From Pseudolabrys sp. (lineage in GTDB: Bacteria; Pseudomonadota; Alphaproteobacteria; Rhizobiales; Xanthobacteraceae), in assembly GCA_029945495.1 (NCBI GenBank), contig JAQSCR010000388.1:1-26315 (forward strand): 26,315 bases of DNA, given 5' to 3'. Shown piece by piece: positions 14,686 to 22,249 of the stretch. The notes under the pieces are model-generated. The model was not told the origin of the DNA. It did no database searches and was given only the letters and a program-made list of their open reading frames with translations. How positions within the stretch are numbered: position 1 is the first letter of the stretch; every line of letters begins with the position of its first letter. The position numbers and the translations under genes were made by a program.

Positions 14686-16653
14686 TCAGTACGGCGTCGC
14701 CGCCACCGCCTCGACCTTGCCCTGCTTGCGCAGCGCGCGCGCCTGCATCCAGTTGACCGCGAGAACGACCACTGCGCCGGTCAGGCCGAACCAGTCGAGC
14801 AGGTCGGCGCCGGCGAAAATATGCGGCGGGATCAAGATCGCCAGCGCCGCCGCGCCGAAGGCCAGCCGCAGCGGCAGATTGAGCGGCCCGAAGGCAAAGC
14901 CGACGATCCCCGCCGTGCCGACGACGATGCCGAGAATGTTACGCGTCAGGTTCCAGGCGATCGACTCCCAGCTGCCGTTCATCAGCATCGACGGCTCGGT
15001 AACGAACAGGAACGGGATGAAGAACGTGCTCCAGCCCACCACCACCGCGCTCCAGCCGGTGTTCCAGCCCGGCACCCGCGCGATATTGGCGGCAGCGTAG
15101 GCCGCGATCGCCACCGGCGGCGTGATCATCGACAGCATGCCGAAATACATCACGTACATATGCGCCGCCATCGGCGAGACGCCGAGCTTGATGATCGACG
15201 GCGCCAGCAGCGACGCGGTCAGCACATAGACGCTCACCGTCGGCATGCCCATGCCGAGGATGATGCTGATGACGGCAGTGAGGAACAGCAGCAGGAACAG
15301 GTTCTCGCCGCTGATGGCGATCAGTTGAAGCGTCAGCCCGAACGAGATGCCAGAAATGTTGAGCGCGCCGACCACCATGCCTGCGGCGGCGCCGATCAGG
15401 ATGATGTCGAGCGCGGCGCGTCCGGTATCGAGCACCGCGCGCACCATCTCGCGCGGCGTGACCCGGCTGCCGCGATAGCCGAAGGTCATGCTGAGCACGA
15501 TCAGCATCGCGGTGGAATAGATCGCCGCGCGCTCGATCGGAATCTGGAAATATTCCGGCCAGATCAGCGTCGAGATCAGGAACGCGATCGGAATCGGAAA
15601 GTGCCAGCCCGAGGCGACGACGTCGCGCAGCTTCGGCGCGTTCTCGACCTTGGCGGCGCCGATGCGGTGCTTTGCGGCTTCGAGATCGACATGGATGAAC
15701 AGCGCGGCGTAATACAGAATTGCCGGAATGACTGCGGCCGTCACCACGGCGGCGTAGGGCACCTGCAGGAACTCCGCCATGATGAAAGCGGCGGCGCCCA
15801 TCACCGGCGGCATCAGCTGTCCGCCGGTGGAGCCGACCGCTTCGATGGCCGCGGCGCGCGTCGGCGTGAAACCGGAGCGCGACATCAGCGGAATGGTGAC
15901 GACGCCGACCGCGACCACGTTGCTCACCGCAGCGCCCGATATCGTGCCGAACAGGGCCGAGCCGAACACCGCGATCTTGGCGGCGCCGCCGCGGTAGTTG
16001 CCCATTGCCGACATCGCCAGATCGGCGAAATAGGCGGCGCCCCCGGTGCGCCCCAGCACCTGGCCCATCAGCGTGAACGGCACCACGATCAGCACTGCGA
16101 CCGACAGGATATTGCCGATCATGCCGTTGGTATCGAGACCGAGATAGACCAGCATCCGTTCCGGCGACACCGCACGCGTGGCGAAATCGCCGGGCATATG
16201 CGGGCCGATGAAAACATAGGCCGAGATCACCAGAATGATGATGACCAGCACGCCGCCGGCCGAGCGGCGCGTCGCCTCCAGCACCAGAAGGATCAGCACG
16301 GCGCTGCCGAGAATGCCCTCGATCGGCAGCGACGCGATGGAAACGGTCAGCGGCTCGTAGCGCACGGCGATATAGCCGCAAATGGCGATGGCCGCGGCGG
16401 CGCAGCTCCAGCCGATCCAGGCCTGCTTGAATTTCGAATTGATGAACGAAATCGCCAGCGCCAGCCCCAGGCACACCGCCAGCAGTTGCTCGGTATAGAA
16501 TGAGGTGCCGAACACGCGGCGCGGCAGGTCGAGCACCCAGCCGACCACACAGATCAGCAGCAGCGCCTGCAATATGTCGGTCGCGCGGGTAATGGCGGGC
16601 GATGCGGCGGAGACAGGCTCCGCCGCATCGGTGACGGCATGCAATTCGCTCAC
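14686..16653 (-). CDS. TRAP transporter fused permease (DctQM-type, TAXI family)
   Basis: This 655-residue inner-membrane protein couples substrate uptake to a sodium or proton gradient. Unlike classical TRAP systems it fuses the small and large permease subunits, as TAXI-type systems do. An N-terminal set of hydrophobic segments (about residues 25-110) corresponds to the small subunit. The remainder is the large subunit, with many further helices and the conserved ILGMGMPTVSVYVL and GGQLMPPVMGAAAF reentrant-loop regions. The start is a GTG at 16653 that overlaps the stop of the upstream binding-protein gene (GTGA), so it is translationally coupled. A dicarboxylate, glutamate or other organic acid is the likely cargo, by family only. 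Confidence 0.93.
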   Translation of the reverse strand: MSELHAVTDAAEPVSAASPAITRATDILQALLLICVVGWVLDLPRRVFGTSFYTEQLLAVCLGLALAISFINSKFKQAWIGWSCAAAAIAICGYIAVRYEPLTVSIASLPIEGILGSAVLILLVLEATRRSAGGVLVIIILVISAYVFIGPHMPGDFATRAVSPERMLVYLGLDTNGMIGNILSVAVLIVVPFTLMGQVLGRTGGAAYFADLAMSAMGNYRGGAAKIAVFGSALFGTISGAAVSNVVAVGVVTIPLMSRSGFTPTRAAAIEAVGSTGGQLMPPVMGAAAFIMAEFLQVPYAAVVTAAVIPAILYYAALFIHVDLEAAKHRIGAAKVENAPKLRDVVASGWHFPIPIAFLISTLIWPEYFQIPIERAAIYSTAMLIVLSMTFGYRGSRVTPREMVRAVLDTGRAALDIILIGAAAGMVVGALNISGISFGLTLQLIAISGENLFLLLFLTAVISIILGMGMPTVSVYVLTASLLAPSIIKLGVSPMAAHMYVMYFGMLSMITPPVAIAAYAAANIARVPGWNTGWSAVVVGWSTFFIPFLFVTEPSMLMNGSWESIAWNLTRNILGIVVGTAGIVGFAFGPLNLPLRLAFGAAALAILIPPHIFAGADLLDWFGLTGAVVVLAVNWMQARALRKQGKVEAVAATPY

Positions 16654-17612
16654 TTGACCGCGATCGCCTCGATCTTGTGGTCCTTGAAATATTTCAAGGC
16701 GCCCGGGTGATAGGGAAGATCGTAGGCTTTATAAAGCTTGTTGGCGCTGAAATCGCGCAAGGCCGGCTGCACCGCGATCAGATCGGCCTTGTTGTTCTCC
16801 AGCGTGTCGATGATCTTGGCGATCACCTCGTCCTTCACCTTGGCGTTGGTGAACAGCATGTTGTCCCAGGTGTAGACGCCCATCGGCTTTTCGACGCCGA
16901 CGAAGAACGGGTTGGGCGCGGCCGGCGACAGATAACCTTCCGGCACGATCTTCTTGGCGGCGGCCATGCCGCTTTCGGGGATTTCGAGCGCGCGGATGCC
17001 GCCGACGGTGGCGTCCACTTCGCGCACCTTGGGCGCGCCAAAGGCGAAGAAGAACATGTCGGCGGCGCCGGAGGCGAAATCTTCCGCGCCGCGCACCACG
17101 TTCGGCACCAGCACCGGCTTGATGTCGGCTTCGGTCAGGCCGCCGGTCGCCAGGATCGCCTTGATCATCGGGTCGATGGTGCGCATGGCGGAAAAGCCCA
17201 TCACCACCCGCTTGCCCTTGAGGTCGGCCATCGTCTTCATGGTCGAATCCTTGCGCACCCAGAAGGCGCCGCGCAACGCGTGCAGCGAACCGATCAGCCG
17301 CAGGTCGGGATTGGCCTTTTTGGCTGCTTCCATTTCGAAGATATTGGCGATGCCGATGTCGGACTCGCCGCGTGCCACCAGCGGGATCAACGTGCTTTCG
17401 CCGGCGGTCGGTTGCACCAGAACGTTGAGACCGCCTTTTTCCTTCAGCACCTTGGCGATGGCCGAGGCGGTGGTGTGGCTGAGCGTGCCCGGCGGCATGG
17501 TGGCGAGACCGTAGGTCTGCGCGGTGGCAACGCTCGCGCCGAGCGCTAGCGTGGCAAGGGCGGCGAGCGCCGTGGCGATCGGGCGCATGCCCGTCCACAT
17601 CGGAATAGACAT
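16650..17612 (-). CDS. TAXI family TRAP transporter solute-binding protein
   Basis: This 320-residue periplasmic binding protein partners the fused TRAP permease encoded next. A signal peptide spans about residues 1-31 (hydrophobic ALAALATLALGASV, cleavage near TAQ). The mature protein opens with YGLATMPPGTLSHTTASAIAKVL and has GESDIGIAN, then LKGKRVVMGF, characteristic of TAXI proteins. The ATG at 17612 follows GGGAGG; a longer upstream frame lacks a signal peptide at its start. The family is linked mainly to glutamate and other organic acids but the ligand is unknown here. It is the first gene of a two-gene unit, divergent from the alpha/beta hydrolase gene. Confidence 0.93.
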   Translation of the reverse strand: MSIPMWTGMRPIATALAALATLALGASVATAQTYGLATMPPGTLSHTTASAIAKVLKEKGGLNVLVQPTAGESTLIPLVARGESDIGIANIFEMEAAKKANPDLRLIGSLHALRGAFWVRKDSTMKTMADLKGKRVVMGFSAMRTIDPMIKAILATGGLTEADIKPVLVPNVVRGAEDFASGAADMFFFAFGAPKVREVDATVGGIRALEIPESGMAAAKKIVPEGYLSPAAPNPFFVGVEKPMGVYTWDNMLFTNAKVKDEVIAKIIDTLENNKADLIAVQPALRDFSANKLYKAYDLPYHPGALKYFKDHKIEAIAVK

Positions 17613-17647
17613 CGATGATCCTCCCTGTTGGTCCGGTCGTTGGCGGG

Positions 17648-17681
17648 ATGCCGCCCAAACCGTGTTTTTATCAGGCGGCAT
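17648..17681. promoter_or_regulatory. Inverted repeat upstream of the TAXI binding-protein gene (possible operator)
   Basis: ATGCCGCC (17648-17655) and GGCGGCAT (17674-17681) are perfect inverted copies with an 18-base spacer, about 36 bp from the TAXI gene start. A related TTGCCGCC lies at 17692-17699. Position suits a regulator site for the TRAP unit. No regulator gene is adjacent. Confidence 0.4.
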
Positions 17682-17738
17682 TTATCGCACCTTGCCGCCG
17701 CAATTGCATCAACCAAGAATTTTTGCACAGGAGGGAAA

Positions 17739-17763
17739 GCAATGCGAGGCAATGCGTTATAAT
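17739..17763 (+). promoter_or_regulatory. Direct repeat and consensus -10 element upstream of the alpha/beta hydrolase
   Basis: GCAATGCG occurs at 17739-17746 and 17749-17756, a ten-base period, and is followed directly by TATAAT at 17758-17763. No -35 hexamer is seen at the right distance, so the repeated half-sites may bind an activator. Confidence 0.35.
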
Positions 17764-17863
17764 AAGTCGATTGCGCGCAAAAGGGCCGTCGATCGGCGGG
17801 ACGGTGCCCACCGGTACTTTCGCACGGCGCGGGAAATAGACCGATTTTTCAAGGGAGAAATTC

Positions 17864-18676
17864 ATGGCCGACATTCCGGCAACCGAGCAGCTGACCGCCG
17901 GCCACGGCGCGCTGACGGCGGTCCGCATCGGGCAAAAGACGGCTTCTGGTTGCGACCTGGTGGTGCTGCATTCGCTGCTTGCCGACCGCCATGCCTTCGA
18001 TCCGGTGCTGCCGCGGCTTGCCGCCAAGCATCGCGTGACCTTGTTCAATCTGCCCGGCTTCCACGGCTCGGAGCCGACCGTCCTGCCGCTGATGGATGCC
18101 TATGTCGCCGCGATCGAGGACGGCTTCGACGAGTTCAAGATCGGCAACGACGCGGTGCTGATCGGCAATGGCTTCGGCGGCACGGTCGCGCTCGCCTTCG
18201 CGCTGGCGCATCCCGAACGCATCGCCAGACTGGTGCTCAGCGACGCCGCCGCCTGTTTTCCGGACGAGGGCCGGGCGCAGTTCGCGGCCATGGCCGCTAA
18301 GGTCGCCGACAGCGGCTTGGGCGCTATCGCCGAGATCGCCGCCAGGCGGGTGTTCTCGCCGGCCTATCTCGCCGCGCATCCGGAAAAAATCGAGGAGCGC
18401 AAAGACGTGCTGCTCGGCATCGCCCCGAAGGCGTTTCTCGCGGCCTGCAAGATTCTGCAAGAAGCCGATCTGACGCCGCTGCTGCCGCGCCTGAAGGTGC
18501 CGACGCTTGTTGTGTGCGGCGAACTCGATCAGGCGACGCCGCCGGCGCTCAACAAGGCGATCGCCGACAAGGTCGCGGGCGCGCGTTACGTCGAATTGCC
18601 CGGCTGCGGCCATTGCCCGCCGCTCGAACAGCCGGAGGCGTTCATCGCCGCGATCAAGGAATTCGTCGGGCTGTAG
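17864..18676 (+). CDS. Alpha/beta hydrolase fold protein with the nucleophile Ser replaced by Gly
   Basis: The 270-residue cytoplasmic protein resembles 3-oxoadipate enol-lactonase-type hydrolases. An HSLLADRHAFDPVLPRL oxyanion segment is at residues 36-52 and LFNLPGFHGSEPT at 60-72. The elbow reads IGNGFGG (100-106), where GxSxG is expected. Residue 103 is Gly (GGC), one base from the serine codon AGC. The acid (CGELDQATPP) and the histidine (GCGHCPPLEQPE) are retained. The cap region is present and length is normal. AAGGGAGA precedes the ATG. It may have lost esterase activity, use another chemistry, or bind only. It is divergent from the TRAP-TAXI unit, suggesting a link to that cargo, which is inference. 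Confidence 0.88.
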   Translation: MADIPATEQLTAGHGALTAVRIGQKTASGCDLVVLHSLLADRHAFDPVLPRLAAKHRVTLFNLPGFHGSEPTVLPLMDAYVAAIEDGFDEFKIGNDAVLIGNGFGGTVALAFALAHPERIARLVLSDAAACFPDEGRAQFAAMAAKVADSGLGAIAEIAARRVFSPAYLAAHPEKIEERKDVLLGIAPKAFLAACKILQEADLTPLLPRLKVPTLVVCGELDQATPPALNKAIADKVAGARYVELPGCGHCPPLEQPEAFIAAIKEFVGL

Positions 18677-18778
18677 TACGACCCGGCGCAGTCGCCTCCA
18701 AAAATATATGCGGATTTTACTTTTCTTCGGTTCGGATATTGTACCGGATGGGGGCGGGTAATCTCTGGGGGGATAAAC

Positions 18779-19327
18779 ATGCGTTCGACCAAGCTGGAAG
18801 GCCGCCGGGCAATTGTGATCGCGGCCGCGTTGACCTTTGTATTGTTCGTGCCGAGCCCACAGGCGCGCGCCGAAACCGTCCGCATCGTCGCGCTTGGCGC
18901 CAGCAACACGTACGCGCAGGCGGTGTCGACATCGCAAGCCTGGCCGGCCAAGCTGGAAGCGATGCTGAAGGCGAAGGGCTACGACGTCAGCGTCACTGTC
19001 AAAGGTGTGACGCTGGGTGACGCCTCGCAGGTTTACGCCGCGGCGCAATCGATCCCATCGGGAACGAAAGTCGTCGTCTTCGATGCCGGCGGTGGCAACA
19101 GCAAGGATCGTGGCATCGACCCGACGGCTTATCGGACGAAGACCATGCAGGCGATCCGCGCCCAGGGCGCCACGCCGATTTTCGTATCCTATAAGCAGAT
19201 CGTCGGTCCGGAAGGCACGTCGGCCTGGATCGCCGGCGATCCGCATCATCACTTCACCGCGGCCTCGCATACGCGCGTCGCCGCGTCGGTGTTGCCGCGC
19301 GTCATCGCCGCGATCGGCAAGAAGTAG
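18779..19327 (+). CDS. Secreted SGNH/GDSL-hydrolase-like protein
   Basis: The 182-residue protein has an N-terminal signal peptide (about residues 1-31, cleavage after ARA). The mature part follows the SGNH esterase layout. Block I is LGASNTYA with probable nucleophile Ser42 (GDSL usual), block II Gly80 in TLGDAS, block III GGGNS with Asn107 where GxND is usual, and a final Asp154-Pro-His-His in GDPHHHF in place of DxxH. Key residues can be matched, but blocks III and V are altered, so activity is uncertain. The start follows GGGGGA. The 102 bp upstream contains an AT-rich patch (18698-18760) that could hold its promoter. It lies downstream of the hydrolase and upstream of another secreted protein. 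Confidence 0.72.
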   Translation: MRSTKLEGRRAIVIAAALTFVLFVPSPQARAETVRIVALGASNTYAQAVSTSQAWPAKLEAMLKAKGYDVSVTVKGVTLGDASQVYAAAQSIPSGTKVVVFDAGGGNSKDRGIDPTAYRTKTMQAIRAQGATPIFVSYKQIVGPEGTSAWIAGDPHHHFTAASHTRVAASVLPRVIAAIGKK

Positions 19328-19493
19328 ACGCGCGCCGCGCCGGGCCCCGCGTCTCGGACGAAAGAAAGACAGAATTGTTCCATACGTTTCGTCGTGGAAC
19401 GGATGGAGCGAATTTAGCACCGTGCCGCGAGGAACGAAGGCCAACGCCGCGCATTGAACTCCGAGGGGGCAATCAACCCCAAGGAGTAGCACG

Positions 19494-19793
19494 ATGAAAT
19501 CTTTCAAGACGGTACTGTTTGCTTCCGCCATTCTGGCCGGCGGCATGCTGGCGGCGGGCGCCCAAACGACCTCGCCCAGCGCCGGCGTCTCGGCGGCGAC
19601 GCATTGCAAGGATGCGCAAGGCAAAGTGCAGCTGAAGACCGCTGCCAACACCGGAACGCCGCAGACTCCGACCACCTCCGGCAATACCAAGGGTAATGGC
19701 GCCGACACGTCGCTGAGCGGCAGCGGAACCACCGGCAGCGGCTCCATGTCGGGCTCGTCGTCCGCGGCCGCCAACCTCGCGCCCTGCAAGTAA
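19494..19793 (+). CDS. Small secreted Gly/Ser/Thr-rich protein, function unknown
   Basis: I do not recognise this 99-residue protein. It has a signal peptide (MKSFKTVLFAS, hydrophobic AILAGGMLAAG, cleavage near GAQ). A short segment with one Cys follows (THCKDAQGKVQLK), then a low-complexity Thr/Ser/Gly/Asn tail of about 45 residues, and a second Cys three residues from the end (APCK). One disulfide joining the two ends of the mature chain is possible. The ATG follows AAGGAG at a good distance, and codon use matches its neighbours, so it is probably a real gene. Small exported proteins of this kind are common in rhizobia. The upstream gap 19328-19493 contains the inverted pair GTTCCA (19377-19382) and TGGAAC (19395-19400). 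Confidence 0.75.
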   Translation: MKSFKTVLFASAILAGGMLAAGAQTTSPSAGVSAATHCKDAQGKVQLKTAANTGTPQTPTTSGNTKGNGADTSLSGSGTTGSGSMSGSSSAAANLAPCK

Positions 19794-19832
19794 CTTATCA
19801 AGTTACGAAGTCGCGCAGTGAGCGACGCATCG

Positions 19833-19887
19833 CCTGTCCCGGTCGCGCAGGCCGGGGCAGGCTGCGGCGCGCAAAGGCCGCGCCGTA
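19833..19887. terminator. Hairpins at the convergent junction of the small secreted protein and hydroxy-acid oxidase genes
   Basis: CCTGTCCCGG (19833-19842) pairs with CCGGGGCAGG (19852-19861) with one wobble. A second, shorter stem, CGGCGCG with CGCGCCG, follows. No long T-tract is present, so the terminator call rests on position and stem strength. Confidence 0.5.
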
Positions 19888-19893
19888 CTGAAT

Positions 19894-21039
19894 TTATCTG
19901 AACCGCAGATTGTCGCGCGAGAGCCGGCCAATCGTCGTGCAGCCCATCAGCTTCATGTCGCGCTCGATCTCCGCGCGCATGAGGCCGAGCGCGCGCTCGA
20001 CGCCGGCTTGGCCCGCCGCCGCGAGTGGATAGAGATAGAAGCGGCCGACGCCGACGGCCTTGGCCCCGAGCGACAGCGCCTTCAGCACGTGGCTGCCGCG
20101 CTGGCTGCCGCCATCCATCATCACATCGATCCGGTCGCCGACGGCATCGACGATTTCGGCCAGTTGATCGAACGCCGCGCGCGAGCCGTCCAACTGCCGG
20201 CCGCCATGATTGGACAGGATAATGCCGGTGCAGCCGATCTCGACGGCGCGCTTCGCGTCGTTAACCGACATGATACCCTTGAGGCAGAACTGTCCGTCCC
20301 ACTCGCGCACCATGGCCGCCACATCGTCCCAGTTCATCGATGGATCCAGCATCTCGGTGAAATATCGCCCGATCGACATCGCCCCGCCGCTCATGTCGAC
20401 GTGTTCATCCAGCTGCGGCAGCTTGAAGCCCTCATGCGTGACGTAGTTGATGCCCCACATCGGCTTGATCGCGAATTGCATCATGCCGCCCAAAGTCAGC
20501 CGGAACGGAATGGAAAAGCCGGTGCGCAGGTCGCGTTCACGGTTGCCGCCGGTGATGCTGTCCACGGTCAGCATCATCACCTCGACGCCGGCCTCCTTGG
20601 CGCGTTGCATCATCGCGCGATTGAGGCCGCGATCCTTGTGAAAATAGAATTGATAGACCTGCGGCGTCTGGTGCGCCTTGCGCAATTCCTCCAGACTGAC
20701 CGTGCCGAGCGAGGAGACGCCGAACATGGTGCCGTATTTTGCCGCCGCGGCGGCGACGGCGCGTTCGCCCGTGTGATGGAACAGCCGCTGCAGCGCGGTC
20801 GGCGAGCAATAGATCGGCATGGCCAGCTTCTGGCCCATCACCGTCACCGACATGTCGACGCTACTGGCGCCGCGCAGCACATTGGGCACTAGATCGCAGC
20901 GCTCGAAGCTCGCCGAATTCCGGCGCAACGTTGCTTCATCATCGGCGCCGCCGTCGATGTAGTTGAAGATCGGGCCGGGCAGCCGGCGTTGCGCCAGTTG
21001 CCGGAAATCATGAAAATTATGACAGTCGCGCAAGCGCAT
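19894..21039 (-). CDS. FMN-dependent alpha-hydroxy-acid oxidase/dehydrogenase (LldD/glycolate oxidase family)
   Basis: Enzymes of this family oxidise L-2-hydroxy acids (lactate, glycolate, mandelate) to 2-oxo acids on an FMN. The 381-residue protein shows the N-terminal FNYIDGGADDEATLRRN, the substrate tyrosine region YQFYFHKDRG, the FMN-binding Lys in CLKGI and the catalytic His in SNHGGRQLDGS. MDGGSQRGSHVLKALSLGAKAVGVGR gives the phosphate site. The start at 21039 has GGGGAA upstream and gives the usual length; the longer upstream frame overlaps the next gene. It is 11 bp downstream of the dehydrogenase gene and co-transcribed. The hydrophobic insert around GGMMQFAIKPMW could touch the membrane, as in lactate dehydrogenase LldD. 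The substrate is unknown. Confidence 0.93.
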   Translation of the reverse strand: MRLRDCHNFHDFRQLAQRRLPGPIFNYIDGGADDEATLRRNSASFERCDLVPNVLRGASSVDMSVTVMGQKLAMPIYCSPTALQRLFHHTGERAVAAAAAKYGTMFGVSSLGTVSLEELRKAHQTPQVYQFYFHKDRGLNRAMMQRAKEAGVEVMMLTVDSITGGNRERDLRTGFSIPFRLTLGGMMQFAIKPMWGINYVTHEGFKLPQLDEHVDMSGGAMSIGRYFTEMLDPSMNWDDVAAMVREWDGQFCLKGIMSVNDAKRAVEIGCTGIILSNHGGRQLDGSRAAFDQLAEIVDAVGDRIDVMMDGGSQRGSHVLKALSLGAKAVGVGRFYLYPLAAAGQAGVERALGLMRAEIERDMKLMGCTTIGRLSRDNLRFR

Positions 21040-21050
21040 CGTGTTCCCCG

Positions 21051-22136
21051 TTACCCCAGCGCCGTTATTATCGCTTTTGAAATCGCCGCGGTGCCGTCGC
21101 TGCCGCCATATTCCATCGGCTTTAATCCCGACGCGTAGGCCTTGTCGACCGCGCGCTCGATGCGCTGCGCGGCGTCGGCGGCGGGCGCATGATCGTGTTT
21201 GTCGGCGAGCCAGTCGAGCATCATCGCGGCGGATAAAATCATCGCCGTCGGGTTGGCCTTGCCCTGGCCCATGATATCCGGCGCGGTGCCGTGGCACGGC
21301 TGGAACACCGCATGGGTGTCGCCAATATCGGCCGACGGCGCGATGCCGAGGCCACCGATCAGGCCGGCGGCGAGGTCGGAGAGAATGTCGCCGAACATGT
21401 TTTCCATCACCATGACGTCGAAGTCCCACGGCTTCTTCACCATCATCGCCGCGCAGGCGTCGACATAGAGCATGTCAGTCTTCACGTCCGGGAATTTCGG
21501 TTTGCGCTCGTTGAAGATGTCGCGCTGCCAGTTGAACGCCTTGAACACATTCGCCTTGTCGACCAGCGTGAGCCGGCCGGGCTTGCCGCGTGTCTTGCGC
21601 CGTGCCGCCAGCTTGAGCGAGAAGTCGAACAGCCGCTCGGTGGTCTTGCGCGTCACCACCAACGTCTCGCGCGCCTCGTCATGCGTGGTGACGCCCTTGC
21701 CCATCGAGGCGAACAGCCCTTCGGTCGATTCGCGGATCAGCACGAAGTCGATGCCGTGTTTGTCGGCGCCGACGATCGGCGAGGGCACGCCGGGAATGAG
21801 CCGGGCCGGCCGCACACCGGCATAGAGATCGTAGATGAAGCGCAGCTCGACCTGCGGCATGATCTCGGTGTTGTCGGGATAACGCACACTCGGCAGGCCG
21901 CAGGCGCCGAGAAGGATCGCATCGGCCTCGCCGCACAGTTTGATCGTCGCTTCCGACATCGATTTGCCGGTGGCCTTGTATTCCTCGGCGCCGGCCGGCC
22001 GCTCGCTGAAGCGGAATTGCAGGCTCGGCGTCGTTTCCTCGATGCGGCGCAGCACATCGAGTGCCGGCGCCGTCACCTCATGGCCGATGCCGTCGCCGGG
22101 CAAGACGGCGATGTGAAATGCGGAGTTGGCGGACAT
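21051..22136 (-). CDS. Isocitrate/isopropylmalate dehydrogenase family protein (tartrate dehydrogenase-like or LeuB-like)
   Basis: The 361-residue enzyme belongs to the metal-dependent decarboxylating beta-hydroxy-acid dehydrogenases. It has VLPGDGIGHEVTAPALDVLRR at the N-terminus and LGACGLPSVR, where LGAVG is usual. The NAD and substrate loops are in ESTEGLFASMG and the catalytic Lys in VDKANVFK. The Mg-binding aspartates lie in MENMFGDILSDLAAGLIGGLGIAPSADIG, ahead of the adenosine loop with HGTAPDIMGQGKANP. The start at 22136 has GGGAAG upstream. It could be LeuB, but no leuCD is nearby and the partner is a hydroxy-acid oxidase. A tartrate/malate-type or other catabolic dehydrogenase is equally likely. 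It is the first gene of the minus-strand pair. Confidence 0.9.
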   Translation of the reverse strand: MSANSAFHIAVLPGDGIGHEVTAPALDVLRRIEETTPSLQFRFSERPAGAEEYKATGKSMSEATIKLCGEADAILLGACGLPSVRYPDNTEIMPQVELRFIYDLYAGVRPARLIPGVPSPIVGADKHGIDFVLIRESTEGLFASMGKGVTTHDEARETLVVTRKTTERLFDFSLKLAARRKTRGKPGRLTLVDKANVFKAFNWQRDIFNERKPKFPDVKTDMLYVDACAAMMVKKPWDFDVMVMENMFGDILSDLAAGLIGGLGIAPSADIGDTHAVFQPCHGTAPDIMGQGKANPTAMILSAAMMLDWLADKHDHAPAADAAQRIERAVDKAYASGLKPMEYGGSDGTAAISKAIITALG

Positions 22137-22197
22137 GAGGCTTCCCGGGCTGGCGCTGGTCGATCGAATGGGTAATGAATACCGCCGCGCGCGGCTG

Positions 22198-22234
22198 CGC
22201 AAGAGACCGTATAAGAGACCGCATAAGAGAGCAG
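22198..22234. repeat. Three short tandem repeats (12-bp period) in the divergent promoter region
   Basis: Units GCAAGAGACCGT, ATAAGAGACCGC and ATAAGAGAGCAG follow each other with a 12-base period, ending 15 bp before the hyi start. They sit in the 113-bp space between the divergent dehydrogenase and hyi genes. They could be regulator half-sites or a simple expansion. Confidence 0.6.
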
Positions 22235-22249
22235 GCTAGGGAGCACGCG

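Noticed and set aside
14662..16503. A 613-codon open frame on the plus strand opposite the TRAP permease
   Set aside because: Its product is an Arg/His/Asp/Gln-rich string without domains, typical of the antisense of a GC-rich membrane-protein gene, and the minus strand encodes a clear TRAP permease.
19396..19438. GGAAC sequences upstream of the small secreted protein as EcfG promoters
   Set aside because: No CGTT-like element occurs 16-17 bases after either GGAAC.
17849..19801. A 650-codon open frame on the minus strand opposite the hydrolase and SGNH genes
   Set aside because: It covers two plus-strand genes with signal peptide, motifs and ribosome binding sites and the start of a third, and has no recognisable domain itself.
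19894..21429. A 511-residue reading of the hydroxy-acid oxidase
   Set aside because: The extra N-terminus is an out-of-frame translation of the dehydrogenase gene. The start at 21039 gives the normal family length.
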